DNA of 64,000 bases, taken from contig NZ_JANLNM010000004.1 of assembly GCF_024701975.1 (NCBI RefSeq), forward strand, positions 372,001 through 436,000, read 5' to 3'. A model generated the notes under the pieces. That model saw only the letters and a list, made by a program, of their open reading frames with translations, was not told the DNA's origin and ran no database searches. How positions within the stretch are numbered: the stretch's first letter is position 1; each line of letters begins with the position of its first letter. The translations under genes were made by a program, and so were the position numbers. This document shows, one piece after another, positions 42,257-50,299 of this stretch. This DNA is from Variovorax sp. ZS18.2.2 (GTDB lineage Bacteria > Pseudomonadota > Gammaproteobacteria > Burkholderiales > Burkholderiaceae_C).

Positions 42257-44422
42257 TCAGCGCGGCATTGCTCCCCGAAATCCGGCGGCTTCCCCCTCCC
42301 ACTTGGCACGTTGCGCCCGGTCCTTGGCGCGCTTCGCATCGAGTGCCGAGGCGCGCCTCTTGTTGCCGCGCTCGGCCTCATCGCGCAGCATGGCATCTCC
42401 GTCATCACCGAAGAATGTGCGACGAAATTTGGCAATGCCGTAGCCGTTCGTCTCGAACTCGGGCATTCCGAATCCGATGAATCCGGCCATGCTGTCATGC
42501 ACCAGTTCGTCGAAGAATATCGCGACCTCGCCGGGCACAGGCTGCGACTGGATGGCTTCGAGCAAACGAACACCGTCGCGCTCGACGACGATATCGCGCA
42601 CTTCGGCTTGTGTCGCCTGAGCCAGAAACTTGCGCCACTCGGCCAGATAGAGCGGCGCCTTCTTTGCCTTGCCGATGGCTCTTTGCAAGTCCTCTTCGCG
42701 CAGGTTGCGCTCCATCAACCCTTTGCGAGTGGAAAACCCGCTCATGGCAGAGCCGACCAGCGCATGAACGGAACTGCCGGGCCACCACTCCGACAGACCC
42801 TTGACCGTGCTGTCTCTTACTTCGGCGAAAGCGTCGTAGCGTTGCCGCAGCACTTCGTCTTCGGTGCCGCCTGCTTGAATGCGGCGCTGAATTTCGTCGC
42901 AGAGCGAGGCGATCACGAAGATCAAGGCGAGCTGCGTCTTCCACAAGGTGCGCGGTTCATCCTTGTAGGAGCCGAGCGAGCCATTGGGTGTTCGGAGGGA
43001 CTGCTTCATGGCTGGCGAGGTCCGCCAGTCGCTGTGGCGCACACGGTAGGTGAAATACAGGCTCAGGTGTTGCCGCGCCATGTCTTCCACGGGCCCGGCT
43101 TGTATGTTGGCCTTCAGGTAGTAGGCGTCGAATGCCTTGACTGTGGCAGGGGAGGGTTTGAGAGCCTTGGCAATCATCTGATTCAGTGGTGGAAATGCGC
43201 CAAGTCCGAAGCCGGTTCCCGCGATCTTTTGTCGACCGAAGGTGGTTTGAAAAGGCACTCCGGCGCCCAGCGCTGCGCAATACATCTCGTAGCCCGGTAC
43301 TCGGGCCAACTGTAGGTCTTCGTCCTCATTGCCCCAATCCTTGCAGCCCAATGCCTCGGGCTTATAGCCGCCACCCACGTCCGAGTGCGAGCCTGGATAA
43401 ACGTACTCCACCACATTGGCAGGGTAGCTTCTGCCGACGCGCGCCGAATCCAGAGGAAAGCAGGCGCGCACCTCGGTGCTTGCGACCATGTGCACGCATT
43501 GCTCCACGCCAGGGTTGATCTGCATGCTGCCGTCGGCCCAACCCGCGCGACCTTCGATGAAGGTGTAGAGACCCGCTGCGCCGACCGACGCCACGGTGTC
43601 GAAGAGGCCCAGAAACTGCACTCGAATCGGGATGCCTGCAAAAAGGTAGCCGCCGTCTTTTTGCTTGCAGATTTCATACAGCCAGTTGACGAAGGTCCGC
43701 GCTTCGGCTGCCCCCCGGGAAAATCCGAACACGTTGACGGTGATCAGGTTCAGCTTGACAGGCTGATGGGCGAGCTTGTCTTTGAGCTTGCCTTGCCAGT
43801 ATTCCTTGAGCGATTCTCGGCGGCGGATGTCGATGACGGGCTGCGGCAGCATCATGTCGAAGAACGAAACCGCCAGGTCCTTGGCCGTTGCATCGTCGAT
43901 CAGATCATCTCCGTGAACATGTCGATTGATGGCATTGAAGATGCGAGTCAAACCCCACACGATGCGAGGGGCCCCGTTCATCGCGCCGATGGAGCCCAGT
44001 TGCTGCATGAGCGTGTGCCACTTCTGAGTCAAGCTGCCTTTCTCGTCACCTTCGCCATCGACATCTCCAATTTGAGGGAAGGGGGTGCCGAGGCCAGGGA
44101 TGTAGTAGCGGTAGTACCCATTGGTTGCGATAGATAGCGGCCCCGGATGCGCGTGATAGAGCCGAACTACATTGCTGTGCCGCATCTCACGTGGTGTACC
44201 GACTTGATCGAGGTAATCCTTTTGCTCGTTGTTGCCGGTGCCGTCGAAGAACATGCCTATGAACACACAGCCTGTACACGCGGGCGACGGACCGGATGGA
44301 TTGGCTGCGCAATGCGCGGCCGCCCGCTGTAATTGCTCCCGATTGCTCAGGGGGCGTTCCCCGCTGCGGGTCCGGCCCAATGCGGGATTCAGTGCGGAAT
44401 CAACAGGAATCGTCATGCTCAT
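42257..44422 (-). CDS. Type VI secretion phospholipase effector, Tle1-like (DUF2235), 721 aa
   Basis: The alpha/beta-hydrolase domain of the Tle1/DUF2235 type has FIGMFFDGTGNN near the N-terminus. The nucleophile is Ser235 in VFGFSRGAAEAR, the acid Asp275 in LGLFDTVAS, and the base His346 in GSHSDVGGGY. Such effectors hydrolyse phospholipids in the target cell envelope. The C-terminal 300 residues are helical and charged (EGEAAGFRGAMPR end). There is no signal peptide, as expected for delivery through VgrG. CGGAG lies nine bases before the ATG. It is last in the order vgrG-DUF4123-membrane protein-three DUF3304-tle1; the DUF3304 lipoproteins are the likely immunity proteins. Confidence 0.9.
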   Translation of the reverse strand: MSMTIPVDSALNPALGRTRSGERPLSNREQLQRAAAHCAANPSGPSPACTGCVFIGMFFDGTGNNEQKDYLDQVGTPREMRHSNVVRLYHAHPGPLSIATNGYYRYYIPGLGTPFPQIGDVDGEGDEKGSLTQKWHTLMQQLGSIGAMNGAPRIVWGLTRIFNAINRHVHGDDLIDDATAKDLAVSFFDMMLPQPVIDIRRRESLKEYWQGKLKDKLAHQPVKLNLITVNVFGFSRGAAEARTFVNWLYEICKQKDGGYLFAGIPIRVQFLGLFDTVASVGAAGLYTFIEGRAGWADGSMQINPGVEQCVHMVASTEVRACFPLDSARVGRSYPANVVEYVYPGSHSDVGGGYKPEALGCKDWGNEDEDLQLARVPGYEMYCAALGAGVPFQTTFGRQKIAGTGFGLGAFPPLNQMIAKALKPSPATVKAFDAYYLKANIQAGPVEDMARQHLSLYFTYRVRHSDWRTSPAMKQSLRTPNGSLGSYKDEPRTLWKTQLALIFVIASLCDEIQRRIQAGGTEDEVLRQRYDAFAEVRDSTVKGLSEWWPGSSVHALVGSAMSGFSTRKGLMERNLREEDLQRAIGKAKKAPLYLAEWRKFLAQATQAEVRDIVVERDGVRLLEAIQSQPVPGEVAIFFDELVHDSMAGFIGFGMPEFETNGYGIAKFRRTFFGDDGDAMLRDEAERGNKRRASALDAKRAKDRAQRAKWEGEAAGFRGAMPR

Positions 44423-44448
44423 GAAATGTGCTCCGGTGTGTGTAGGAG

Positions 44449-44961
44449 TTACTCGCCAACAATGTCTGTGCGTGTGATCCAGGGTTTCTTGTCTTCTTCG
44501 CTCAGGGGATAGCGTGGGTGCTCGATCGCATATCTGCTAATCACCACCTTGATTCGGTGATCCGAATAGAAATGCACATTGATTGCGCCTGCCGTCTTGG
44601 GTGTGTATTCCGGAATCTCGACTTCCGCTTCCTGCGGGGGAGGTGGCGTTCGGGGATCTCCGACCATGACGTCGTAGAACCACCTGACCTTGGCCTTAAT
44701 GCCAGGGCGCCAGTGCTTTGGAAACGACATGCAGCAGGAACTGCCTGCTCCGTATCCAGGTGAGGCATTGGCGCCCCCCGCGCCGTTGACCGTAAATCCC
44801 GCGATGCTCCAACCGGATTCAGGCATGTGGTTGTAGCCGCTGACATCTCCAGCCAGCATGTCGTTCTTGCTGCAGGCGGTCAGCATGACCGTCAATCCGC
44901 CGATGCAAGCGAATTGCCGAAGGCGATGCGAAACAGGGCGGCGTTTGGTGATTGATTTCAT
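44449..44961 (-). CDS. DUF3304 lipoprotein, probable Tle immunity protein (copy 1), 170 aa
   Basis: The signal peptide ends in lipobox LTAC (TVMLTACSKN). The mature domain has GDVSGYNHMPESGWSIAGFTVNGAGG, SCCMSFPKHWRPGIKAKVRWFY, a Pro-rich PPPPQEAEVEIPEYTPKTAG and HRIKVVISRYAIEHPRYPLSEEDKKPW. DUF3304 lipoproteins are the known partners of Tle1-type phospholipases and would neutralise them in the periplasm. It is the copy adjacent to tle1 (26 bp). It carries a six-G run (44774-44779) in the GAGG segment, in frame here. Confidence 0.88.
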   Translation of the reverse strand: MKSITKRRPVSHRLRQFACIGGLTVMLTACSKNDMLAGDVSGYNHMPESGWSIAGFTVNGAGGANASPGYGAGSSCCMSFPKHWRPGIKAKVRWFYDVMVGDPRTPPPPQEAEVEIPEYTPKTAGAINVHFYSDHRIKVVISRYAIEHPRYPLSEEDKKPWITRTDIVGE

Positions 44962-45055
44962 TGAATTTCCTCATGACGTTTTAGATGCTGCATTACGTTC
45001 AATAGATCGAGCCTTCTGCCGTGTCCGTTGGGGTTGATCCAGCGCATGCACGGGG

Positions 45056-45572
45056 TCATTCGTCAACAATGTCTGTGCGCGTGACCCAGGGTTTCTTGTC
45101 CTCTTCGCTCATGGGGTAGCGTGGGTGACCCAATCCGTAGATGCTGATCACGACTTTGACGCGATGGTCGGAATAAAAATGCACCTGGACGGCACCTGCT
45201 GTCTTGGGTGTGTATTCAGGGATTTCGACTTCTGCTTCTTGCGGCGGCGGAGGCGTCGCCTCGGGGTCACTGGCTTTGTGGTTGTAGAACCACCTGACCT
45301 TGGCCTTCATGCCGGGGCGCCATTTCTTGGGGAACGACATACAGCAGGAATTGCCCGCGCCGCTTCCGGGCTGGGCATTGGACCCCCCCGCACCATTGAC
45401 CGTGAAACCCGCAATGCTCCAACCGGATTCAGGCATGTGGTTGTAGCCGGTGACATCCCCAGCCAGCATGTCGTTGTCGCTGCAGGAAGCCAGCGTGACA
45501 GCCATCCCCCCCGAGACATGCGAACTGCCGGAAACGATGCGAAACAGGATGACGTGTGGCGCTTGATTTCAA
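45056..45572 (-). pseudogene. DUF3304 lipoprotein copy 2, frameshifted in a G7 tract (possible phase variation)
   Basis: The homologous start is TTG at 45572 (ATG in copy 1), seven bases after a strong AGGAGG. Its 22 codons align with copy 1 up to the signal peptide core. Seven Gs at 45506-45512 then shift the frame, and the rest of the protein is open only from ATG 45505 (MAVTLASC onwards, 149 aa). Removing one G joins the frames into a 171-residue protein with lipobox LASC. As read, either a short wrong-frame peptide is made or an unexported fragment from 45505. A real slippage switch, a broken gene or a homopolymer sequencing error all fit. Confidence 0.82.
45506..45512 (-). repeat. Homopolymeric G7 tract causing the frameshift
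   Basis: The plus strand shows seven Cs; on the coding strand it is G7 directly before an ATG. Six Gs would restore the reading frame of DUF3304 copy 2. Further G7 runs lie in copy 2 (45383-45389) and copy 3 (45996-46002), both in frame. Confidence 0.85.
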
Positions 45573-45665
45573 TGGATTTCCTCCTGATGTTTTTAATGCT
45601 GTCGTCATGGTCGTCGACTGAGCCTCGCGTTGTGCTCGCTCGGTTTCTCCGGCGAATGCACTGGG

Positions 45666-46199
45666 TCATTCGCCAACGATGTCCGTGCGCGTGACCCATG
45701 GTTTCTTGTCCTCTTCACTCATGGGATAGCGAGGGTGTTCGATCGCATACCTGCTAATCACCACCTTGATGCGGTGATCCGAATAGAAATGCACGTTGAT
45801 TGCACCTGCTGTCTTGGGTGTGTACTCGGGGATATCGACTTCCGCTTCTTGCGGTGGTGGAGGCGTAGCCTCAGGGTCACTGGCTTTATGGTTGTAGAAC
45901 CATCTGACCTTTGCCTTCATGCCAGGGCGCCAGTGCTTGGGGAAGGAAATGCAGCAGGAGAACGCGCCGCCCCCACTCTCGGGCTGAATGTTCGGCCCCC
46001 CCGCACCATTGACCGTAAAACCCGCAATGCTCCAACCGGATTCAGGCATATGGTTGTAGCCGGTGACATCCCCAGTCAGTATGTCGTTGTCGCCGCAAGC
46101 ACTCAGCATGGCCGCAAGGACCGGGGCTCCCAGCGCGCGCCAGAGTCGGCCCGCGATGCGTGAGCGATTCGAGGCGCTTTCAGGAATGATCGTTCTCAT
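45666..46199 (-). CDS. DUF3304 lipoprotein, probable Tle immunity protein (copy 3), 177 aa
   Basis: It has the same domain as copies 1 and 2 (GDVTGYNHMPESGWSIAGFTVNGAGG to EEDKKPWVTRTDIVGE), with a different signal peptide ending in lipobox LSAC. The mature part carries an extra SGGGAF before CCISF. ATG 46199 overlaps the stop of the upstream membrane protein gene (ATGA). It is the first of the three in transcription order. The near-identical C-termini of the three copies show recent duplication, while the N-termini differ. Confidence 0.87.
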   Translation of the reverse strand: MRTIIPESASNRSRIAGRLWRALGAPVLAAMLSACGDNDILTGDVTGYNHMPESGWSIAGFTVNGAGGPNIQPESGGGAFSCCISFPKHWRPGMKAKVRWFYNHKASDPEATPPPPQEAEVDIPEYTPKTAGAINVHFYSDHRIKVVISRYAIEHPRYPMSEEDKKPWVTRTDIVGE

Positions 46200-46585
46200 G
46201 ACAGCGTGCTCTGGCGTTGCGTTGCATGCCTCTTCTTCGCTATTCCTATGCCGCAAAGAATCGACCCCGTCACCATGCTGAGCAGGGTGCAGACGGTCCA
46301 GGGGTCCGTAGGAAGAGCAGTCAGCACCTCGCGCCAAAGACTGACAACCATTGCCCAGAACTCCGAGGCGTCGTCGGCCATGAAGAAGACATGCCGGAAC
46401 AAGAAAAGCCAGAAAAGGATGGGCACGAGCAGCAAGGTCAGTCCGAAACGCAAGATCCTGGATCTGACCCGGGCCCATCCGAGCAAGAGGTAGCCGATTG
46501 AATAGACGAGCGGAACGAAGATGAACAGGCCGTAGCGTTGCCAAAAATACAGAAGCAACGAAAGAGGAGCGACAAGGTATTCCAT
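46196..46585 (-). CDS. Hypothetical membrane protein in the type VI island, 129 aa
   Basis: Three to four hydrophobic helices are visible (YGLFIFVPLVYSIGYLLLGW, FGLTLLLVPILFWLFLFRHVFF, and a C-terminal VCTLLSMVTGSILCGIGIA), ending in a basic tail. No family recognised. It lies between the DUF4123 adaptor and the first DUF3304 gene and overlaps the latter. It may be a second immunity component or a helper for the lipoproteins. Confidence 0.7.
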   Translation of the reverse strand: MEYLVAPLSLLLYFWQRYGLFIFVPLVYSIGYLLLGWARVRSRILRFGLTLLLVPILFWLFLFRHVFFMADDASEFWAMVVSLWREVLTALPTDPWTVCTLLSMVTGSILCGIGIAKKRHATQRQSTLS

Positions 46586-46599
46586 ACGTTTTCAGATGT

Positions 46600-47475
46600 T
46601 CAAACGATTTTGTGATTCAGCAAGGCTTCGCGCAGATTGCCGGGTTGCCATGCCTTGGTGAGAAGCAACTCCTGCAGCATCGGGTTGTCGTGAATCTTTC
46701 CGTTGGTCAGCAATTCGGCCGTGACCAGCGACACCTTGTCGGTCCAGTTTTCGATGCCATGTCTTTCGATCAGGCCGAATGTCTTTTTCTTGATGTAGGC
46801 GTGCAGGTTGCCGTGCGCCATGGTGGGGGCGAACACTTCGGGCATCTGGTCGGCCAATAAGCCGAGTGCGGCATCGGGTTCGCAGGCACTCACCATGGTG
46901 TCGAGCTGCGCCTGGCTCAGATGCAAGGCCGTTGGCGGGGCAATCGCTAAGGGCTCGGGTAAGCGAACGGCGACCATGGCGCCCTCTCGTTCCACATAGA
47001 GCCAACGGGCAAGCGGTGCTGCGATGGCGGACCACTGCGCAGGTGTCAGGATGTCTGGCAACAAGGGCAGCGTGCGGGTGTCGGCAAAGCGCAACAGAAG
47101 GCGCTGCTTGTCGTTCGTATGCACGCGATGCAGAGGCAGCCAACGCTTGGCAAGAGCCCACGCCGGGATACGGCTTGCCATCACGCTGAGCATTGGTCGC
47201 CCGCTGCAATGGGCGAGCAATTGCGCCATCTGCCGGTGGTTCTTTTCGAACGGGTCCAGTTCGATCAGCCACGGCGCTGCGCCTGTCAGATCATTGAGCG
47301 GAAATTCCGCGGCGTAGCAATTCAGTCCTTTGTAGAGAGTTCCTGCGGCGTTGCTGCCGTGATCGAATGCAGCATCGACCAGCGCGATCCAATGCAGGCC
47401 GGGTTCGGCGGCGAATGCGTCGGCCAGGTGTTTTTCAGCCGCCTTGAGGTTGGTGGGGTCTTGCGCAAAGTACAC
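46600..47475 (-). CDS. DUF4123 type VI effector adaptor/chaperone, 291 aa
   Basis: DUF4123 proteins (Tap/TEC) load an effector onto its VgrG. The N-terminal pattern matches: LHWIALVDAAFDHG, a short acidic stretch, APWLIELDPFEKNHRQMAQLLAHCSGRPMLSVMAS, then WLPLHRVHTNDKQRLLLRFADTRTLPLL and LYVEREG. It starts with GTG at 47475, four bases downstream of the vgrG stop, and precedes the immunity genes and tle1. That order supports Tle1 as its client. Confidence 0.88.
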   Translation of the reverse strand: MYFAQDPTNLKAAEKHLADAFAAEPGLHWIALVDAAFDHGSNAAGTLYKGLNCYAAEFPLNDLTGAAPWLIELDPFEKNHRQMAQLLAHCSGRPMLSVMASRIPAWALAKRWLPLHRVHTNDKQRLLLRFADTRTLPLLPDILTPAQWSAIAAPLARWLYVEREGAMVAVRLPEPLAIAPPTALHLSQAQLDTMVSACEPDAALGLLADQMPEVFAPTMAHGNLHAYIKKKTFGLIERHGIENWTDKVSLVTAELLTNGKIHDNPMLQELLLTKAWQPGNLREALLNHKIV

Positions 47476-47478
47476 GGC

Positions 47479-50034
47479 TCATCCCCCTACCGCTGCAACA
47501 AGGCTGCCGGACTTGAGCGCCTTGAGCACGCAGTCCTCGCACAGCGTCGTCGGGAACTTGATCTCGGGCAGCGGCAAGTCCTTCTGCGGCTGAAGACTGT
47601 GGCTGCCGGCGTACTCGCGCCACAGGCCGCTGGTGCCATGCTCGATGCTGGCTTTTTTCCAGAGGCTGTAGCTGGTGCCGCCGTTGATGGTCACGATCTC
47701 GTCGGCGTCCAGCGTGATCCTGTTGGCCCTCAGCGTGATGTCCTTCTTGGCCAGCATGTGGATGCTTTTCTTCAGTGCCGTGATGTCGATGTCTTCCTGG
47801 GCCGCGACGATCTTGACGAGACCCTTGAAGGCAAACATGCGAACGGCATGGGCGGCGCTGACCAGGAAGCTCCTGTTGGACGAGATGCTGGTGTGGCTGC
47901 CGCTGGTCAACGCAATGTGCTCGCCGCTGGCCAGATGCGTCGAGTTCGGCGTGGTGGTTGCAATACCGACCGGACTGGCGAGCACCAGATGAGGAGCCAG
48001 AAATTCAGGGAATTCGCCCTCTGCACGATTGCCTCCATGGCCCTTGATCTCATCGCCTTGTTTTTTCAGGGCCTGGGCAACTTCGTCTTGGTCTCCCGTC
48101 TCGTGAGCCTCCGCCTTCATCGCCGCAGCGGCAAGGCTGTCGTGTTGGTCCTGGCCTTGCAACAAGCGGATCGCGGTTTCGGCGCTGTCGAGCACATGCG
48201 ATCGCGCATTCGGGCGTGGCTCGGTGGTGAGCAGCAAGCCGCTGTTCGCGCGCACCGCACCATGTCCGTCGGTGCGCAGTTCAAAGCCCTGGCCGCGCGG
48301 GTCCTTGCGTCCCGCGTTGTCTTCGATGCGTGTGATGTGGCCGAGGGATAGCTGGCTGTGCTGATGGTCGGACTTGATCTGGGCCTGGATCTTTCCGTCG
48401 GTGTCGTCAAAAGCCAGGTGGTTGGAGCGCCCCGACGCGCTGTTGCCGCCTTCCTTGGTCAGCTCGCGGCTGCGAAAACCGGAGAGGGCTGATTGATTGG
48501 GCAAGACCCAGGGCGGCAGATTCGACTGGTTGTGGATACGGCCGGTGCAGATGGGCAGATCAAGGTCTCCACCCAGAAAGTCGACAAGTACTTCCTGACC
48601 GATGCGCGGAATATGAATGCCGCCCAGCTGGTTGCCGGCCCACGGTGAACTCACACGCAACCAGCAGGTGCTGTGCTGGTTCTTCAGGCCGATGCGATCC
48701 CAGGGAAACTGGACCTTGATGCGCCCCAATTCGTCGGTCCAGAGGTTCTGCCCTTCGGGGCCGACCACCAGTGCGGACTGCGGGCCGCCCGCTTGCGGCT
48801 TCGCGCGCGTGGAAGCCGGGCGCAAGGGCTGGGTAACCGGATGGGCGGTGAAGTCCACCAGGACGTGCCACTGTTGTCGGCGTGCTCGCTCCGCATCCTT
48901 GTTCTGGCTGTCCTGTGCGACGTTCTCGATGACGAAATGGGTGTCGAGCACGAGGTACTCGGTGTTGGATTTTTCGCGAGGATGCTTTTGCAACTCGAAG
49001 GTGCAGCCGGGGCACATGCCGCGCAGATTGCCGCTGGCCTCTGCCCGTTCGCCGTGGGTGCGCAGGGTCTGCATGCGCAGCAGCGCGAGCAGCCGGCCTT
49101 CGTCGTGAGGATCGTTCCGCTGTGCCTGGCCGGCGCGAGGTTGAGCGTAGTGGCTGCCAGCATGGACGGCATGCCATTGGTACACCTCGGCGCCGGCCTG
49201 CCCCGTTGGCCGAGGCTCTTTGCGGCTGACGCTCAGGTCGGCGCGCGGACGGGTGTAGTCGTAGTCGCGGGTCGAATACTGGCCGCTCGTGAGGTGGGCA
49301 TGCGGAACGAAACTGCTGATGTATTCGGCATCGACCTTCCAGCCGGGCGCGTGATACTCGACTTCCCGATACGCCGCACTGTCGGCAGGCTTGTAAGCCC
49401 CCATGGCATCGCTCAGGACCAGGCGATGCTTTCCTTCGTTGTGCTCGAAGTGGTAACTCAGTCCCCACTCTTCGCACATCCGGCTGAAAAAGTCGAAGTC
49501 TGTCTCGTTGAACTGGGTCTGGAAATCGCGCACCGGGTAGGTCTCGAACAGCCGCTTGTCGACCGGGAAGGCGTAGTCGGCGAGCAACTCATCGAGGATC
49601 TGGACAACGGTCTTGTCCTGGAAGATCTTGCAGTCGGTGGTGAGGGTGGCCAAGTGCAGCCAGGGCCTCAGCGTCAGCTTGTATTGGATATGCCGGCCTT
49701 CTTCGCCCCAGATGGCGGCATCCGTGACAAGTGCATTGATCTGGCGCACGCCGGATCCGATGTGGCTGCTGCCTGAGCCAGTGGCACCGGGCACGAAGGC
49801 GCCGGAGCCATCCAGTTCGATCGTGCAGTTGATCTCGCGACCAATGAAGGCATCGAGGTCGAAGTCGGCGGCCCCGTCGGCTCCGGGATTCAGTGCATCC
49901 GGTGTCTTGAGAAGCAGCTCATATTCGAAGAGGCTGTTCATGCCTTCGCGACCTGCGAGCCGCACAGGCTCGAGGCCCGGGTGGTCCTGGATCGGCGAAA
50001 TGGCGGTGCTGGAAATGGAGAGGGTCTGTGGCAT
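47479..50034 (-). CDS. vgrG: VgrG type VI secretion spike protein, 851 aa
   Basis: This is the trimeric spike of the type VI machine. The gp27-like part shows GREGMNSLFEYELLL and FQTQFNETDFDFFSRMCEEWGLSYHFEHNEGKHRLVLSD. The gp5-like OB-fold/needle part shows ELGRIKVQFPWDR, STCWLRVSSPWAGNQLGGIHIPRIGQEVLVDFLGGDLDLPICTGRIHN. A C-terminal DUF2345 domain follows (LVLASPVGIATTTPNSTHLASGEHIALTSGSHTSISSNRSFLVSAAHAVRMFA). The last 30 residues contain CEDC and a short hydrophobic tail, perhaps the effector/adaptor docking end. No fused toxin domain. No T6SS structural genes are in the window, so this is an orphan island. Confidence 0.95.
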   Translation of the reverse strand: MPQTLSISSTAISPIQDHPGLEPVRLAGREGMNSLFEYELLLKTPDALNPGADGAADFDLDAFIGREINCTIELDGSGAFVPGATGSGSSHIGSGVRQINALVTDAAIWGEEGRHIQYKLTLRPWLHLATLTTDCKIFQDKTVVQILDELLADYAFPVDKRLFETYPVRDFQTQFNETDFDFFSRMCEEWGLSYHFEHNEGKHRLVLSDAMGAYKPADSAAYREVEYHAPGWKVDAEYISSFVPHAHLTSGQYSTRDYDYTRPRADLSVSRKEPRPTGQAGAEVYQWHAVHAGSHYAQPRAGQAQRNDPHDEGRLLALLRMQTLRTHGERAEASGNLRGMCPGCTFELQKHPREKSNTEYLVLDTHFVIENVAQDSQNKDAERARRQQWHVLVDFTAHPVTQPLRPASTRAKPQAGGPQSALVVGPEGQNLWTDELGRIKVQFPWDRIGLKNQHSTCWLRVSSPWAGNQLGGIHIPRIGQEVLVDFLGGDLDLPICTGRIHNQSNLPPWVLPNQSALSGFRSRELTKEGGNSASGRSNHLAFDDTDGKIQAQIKSDHQHSQLSLGHITRIEDNAGRKDPRGQGFELRTDGHGAVRANSGLLLTTEPRPNARSHVLDSAETAIRLLQGQDQHDSLAAAAMKAEAHETGDQDEVAQALKKQGDEIKGHGGNRAEGEFPEFLAPHLVLASPVGIATTTPNSTHLASGEHIALTSGSHTSISSNRSFLVSAAHAVRMFAFKGLVKIVAAQEDIDITALKKSIHMLAKKDITLRANRITLDADEIVTINGGTSYSLWKKASIEHGTSGLWREYAGSHSLQPQKDLPLPEIKFPTTLCEDCVLKALKSGSLVAAVGG

Positions 50035-50299
50035 GCGAGAGCTTCTTGTACGGAAGGCTCAAAAGTCTGGCGCACGCCAGCTGCACACACTGCCAACAAT
50101 AGTGAACTAGCCTCGATCTCCATCAATCAAGTTTGGAGGGGCATGAAAACTTCACATGCGCGAAAGCGGACACGGTGAAATTTCGATGAGCGGACCGACT
50201 CATCGGGCAATCTGCCGCGGGCTACTCAGAGCAGCGGCACGGATATGCGGATGCCGGCTGCAGCAAGAGATGCCGCAGCCGCCGATCTGACAGCGAGCA

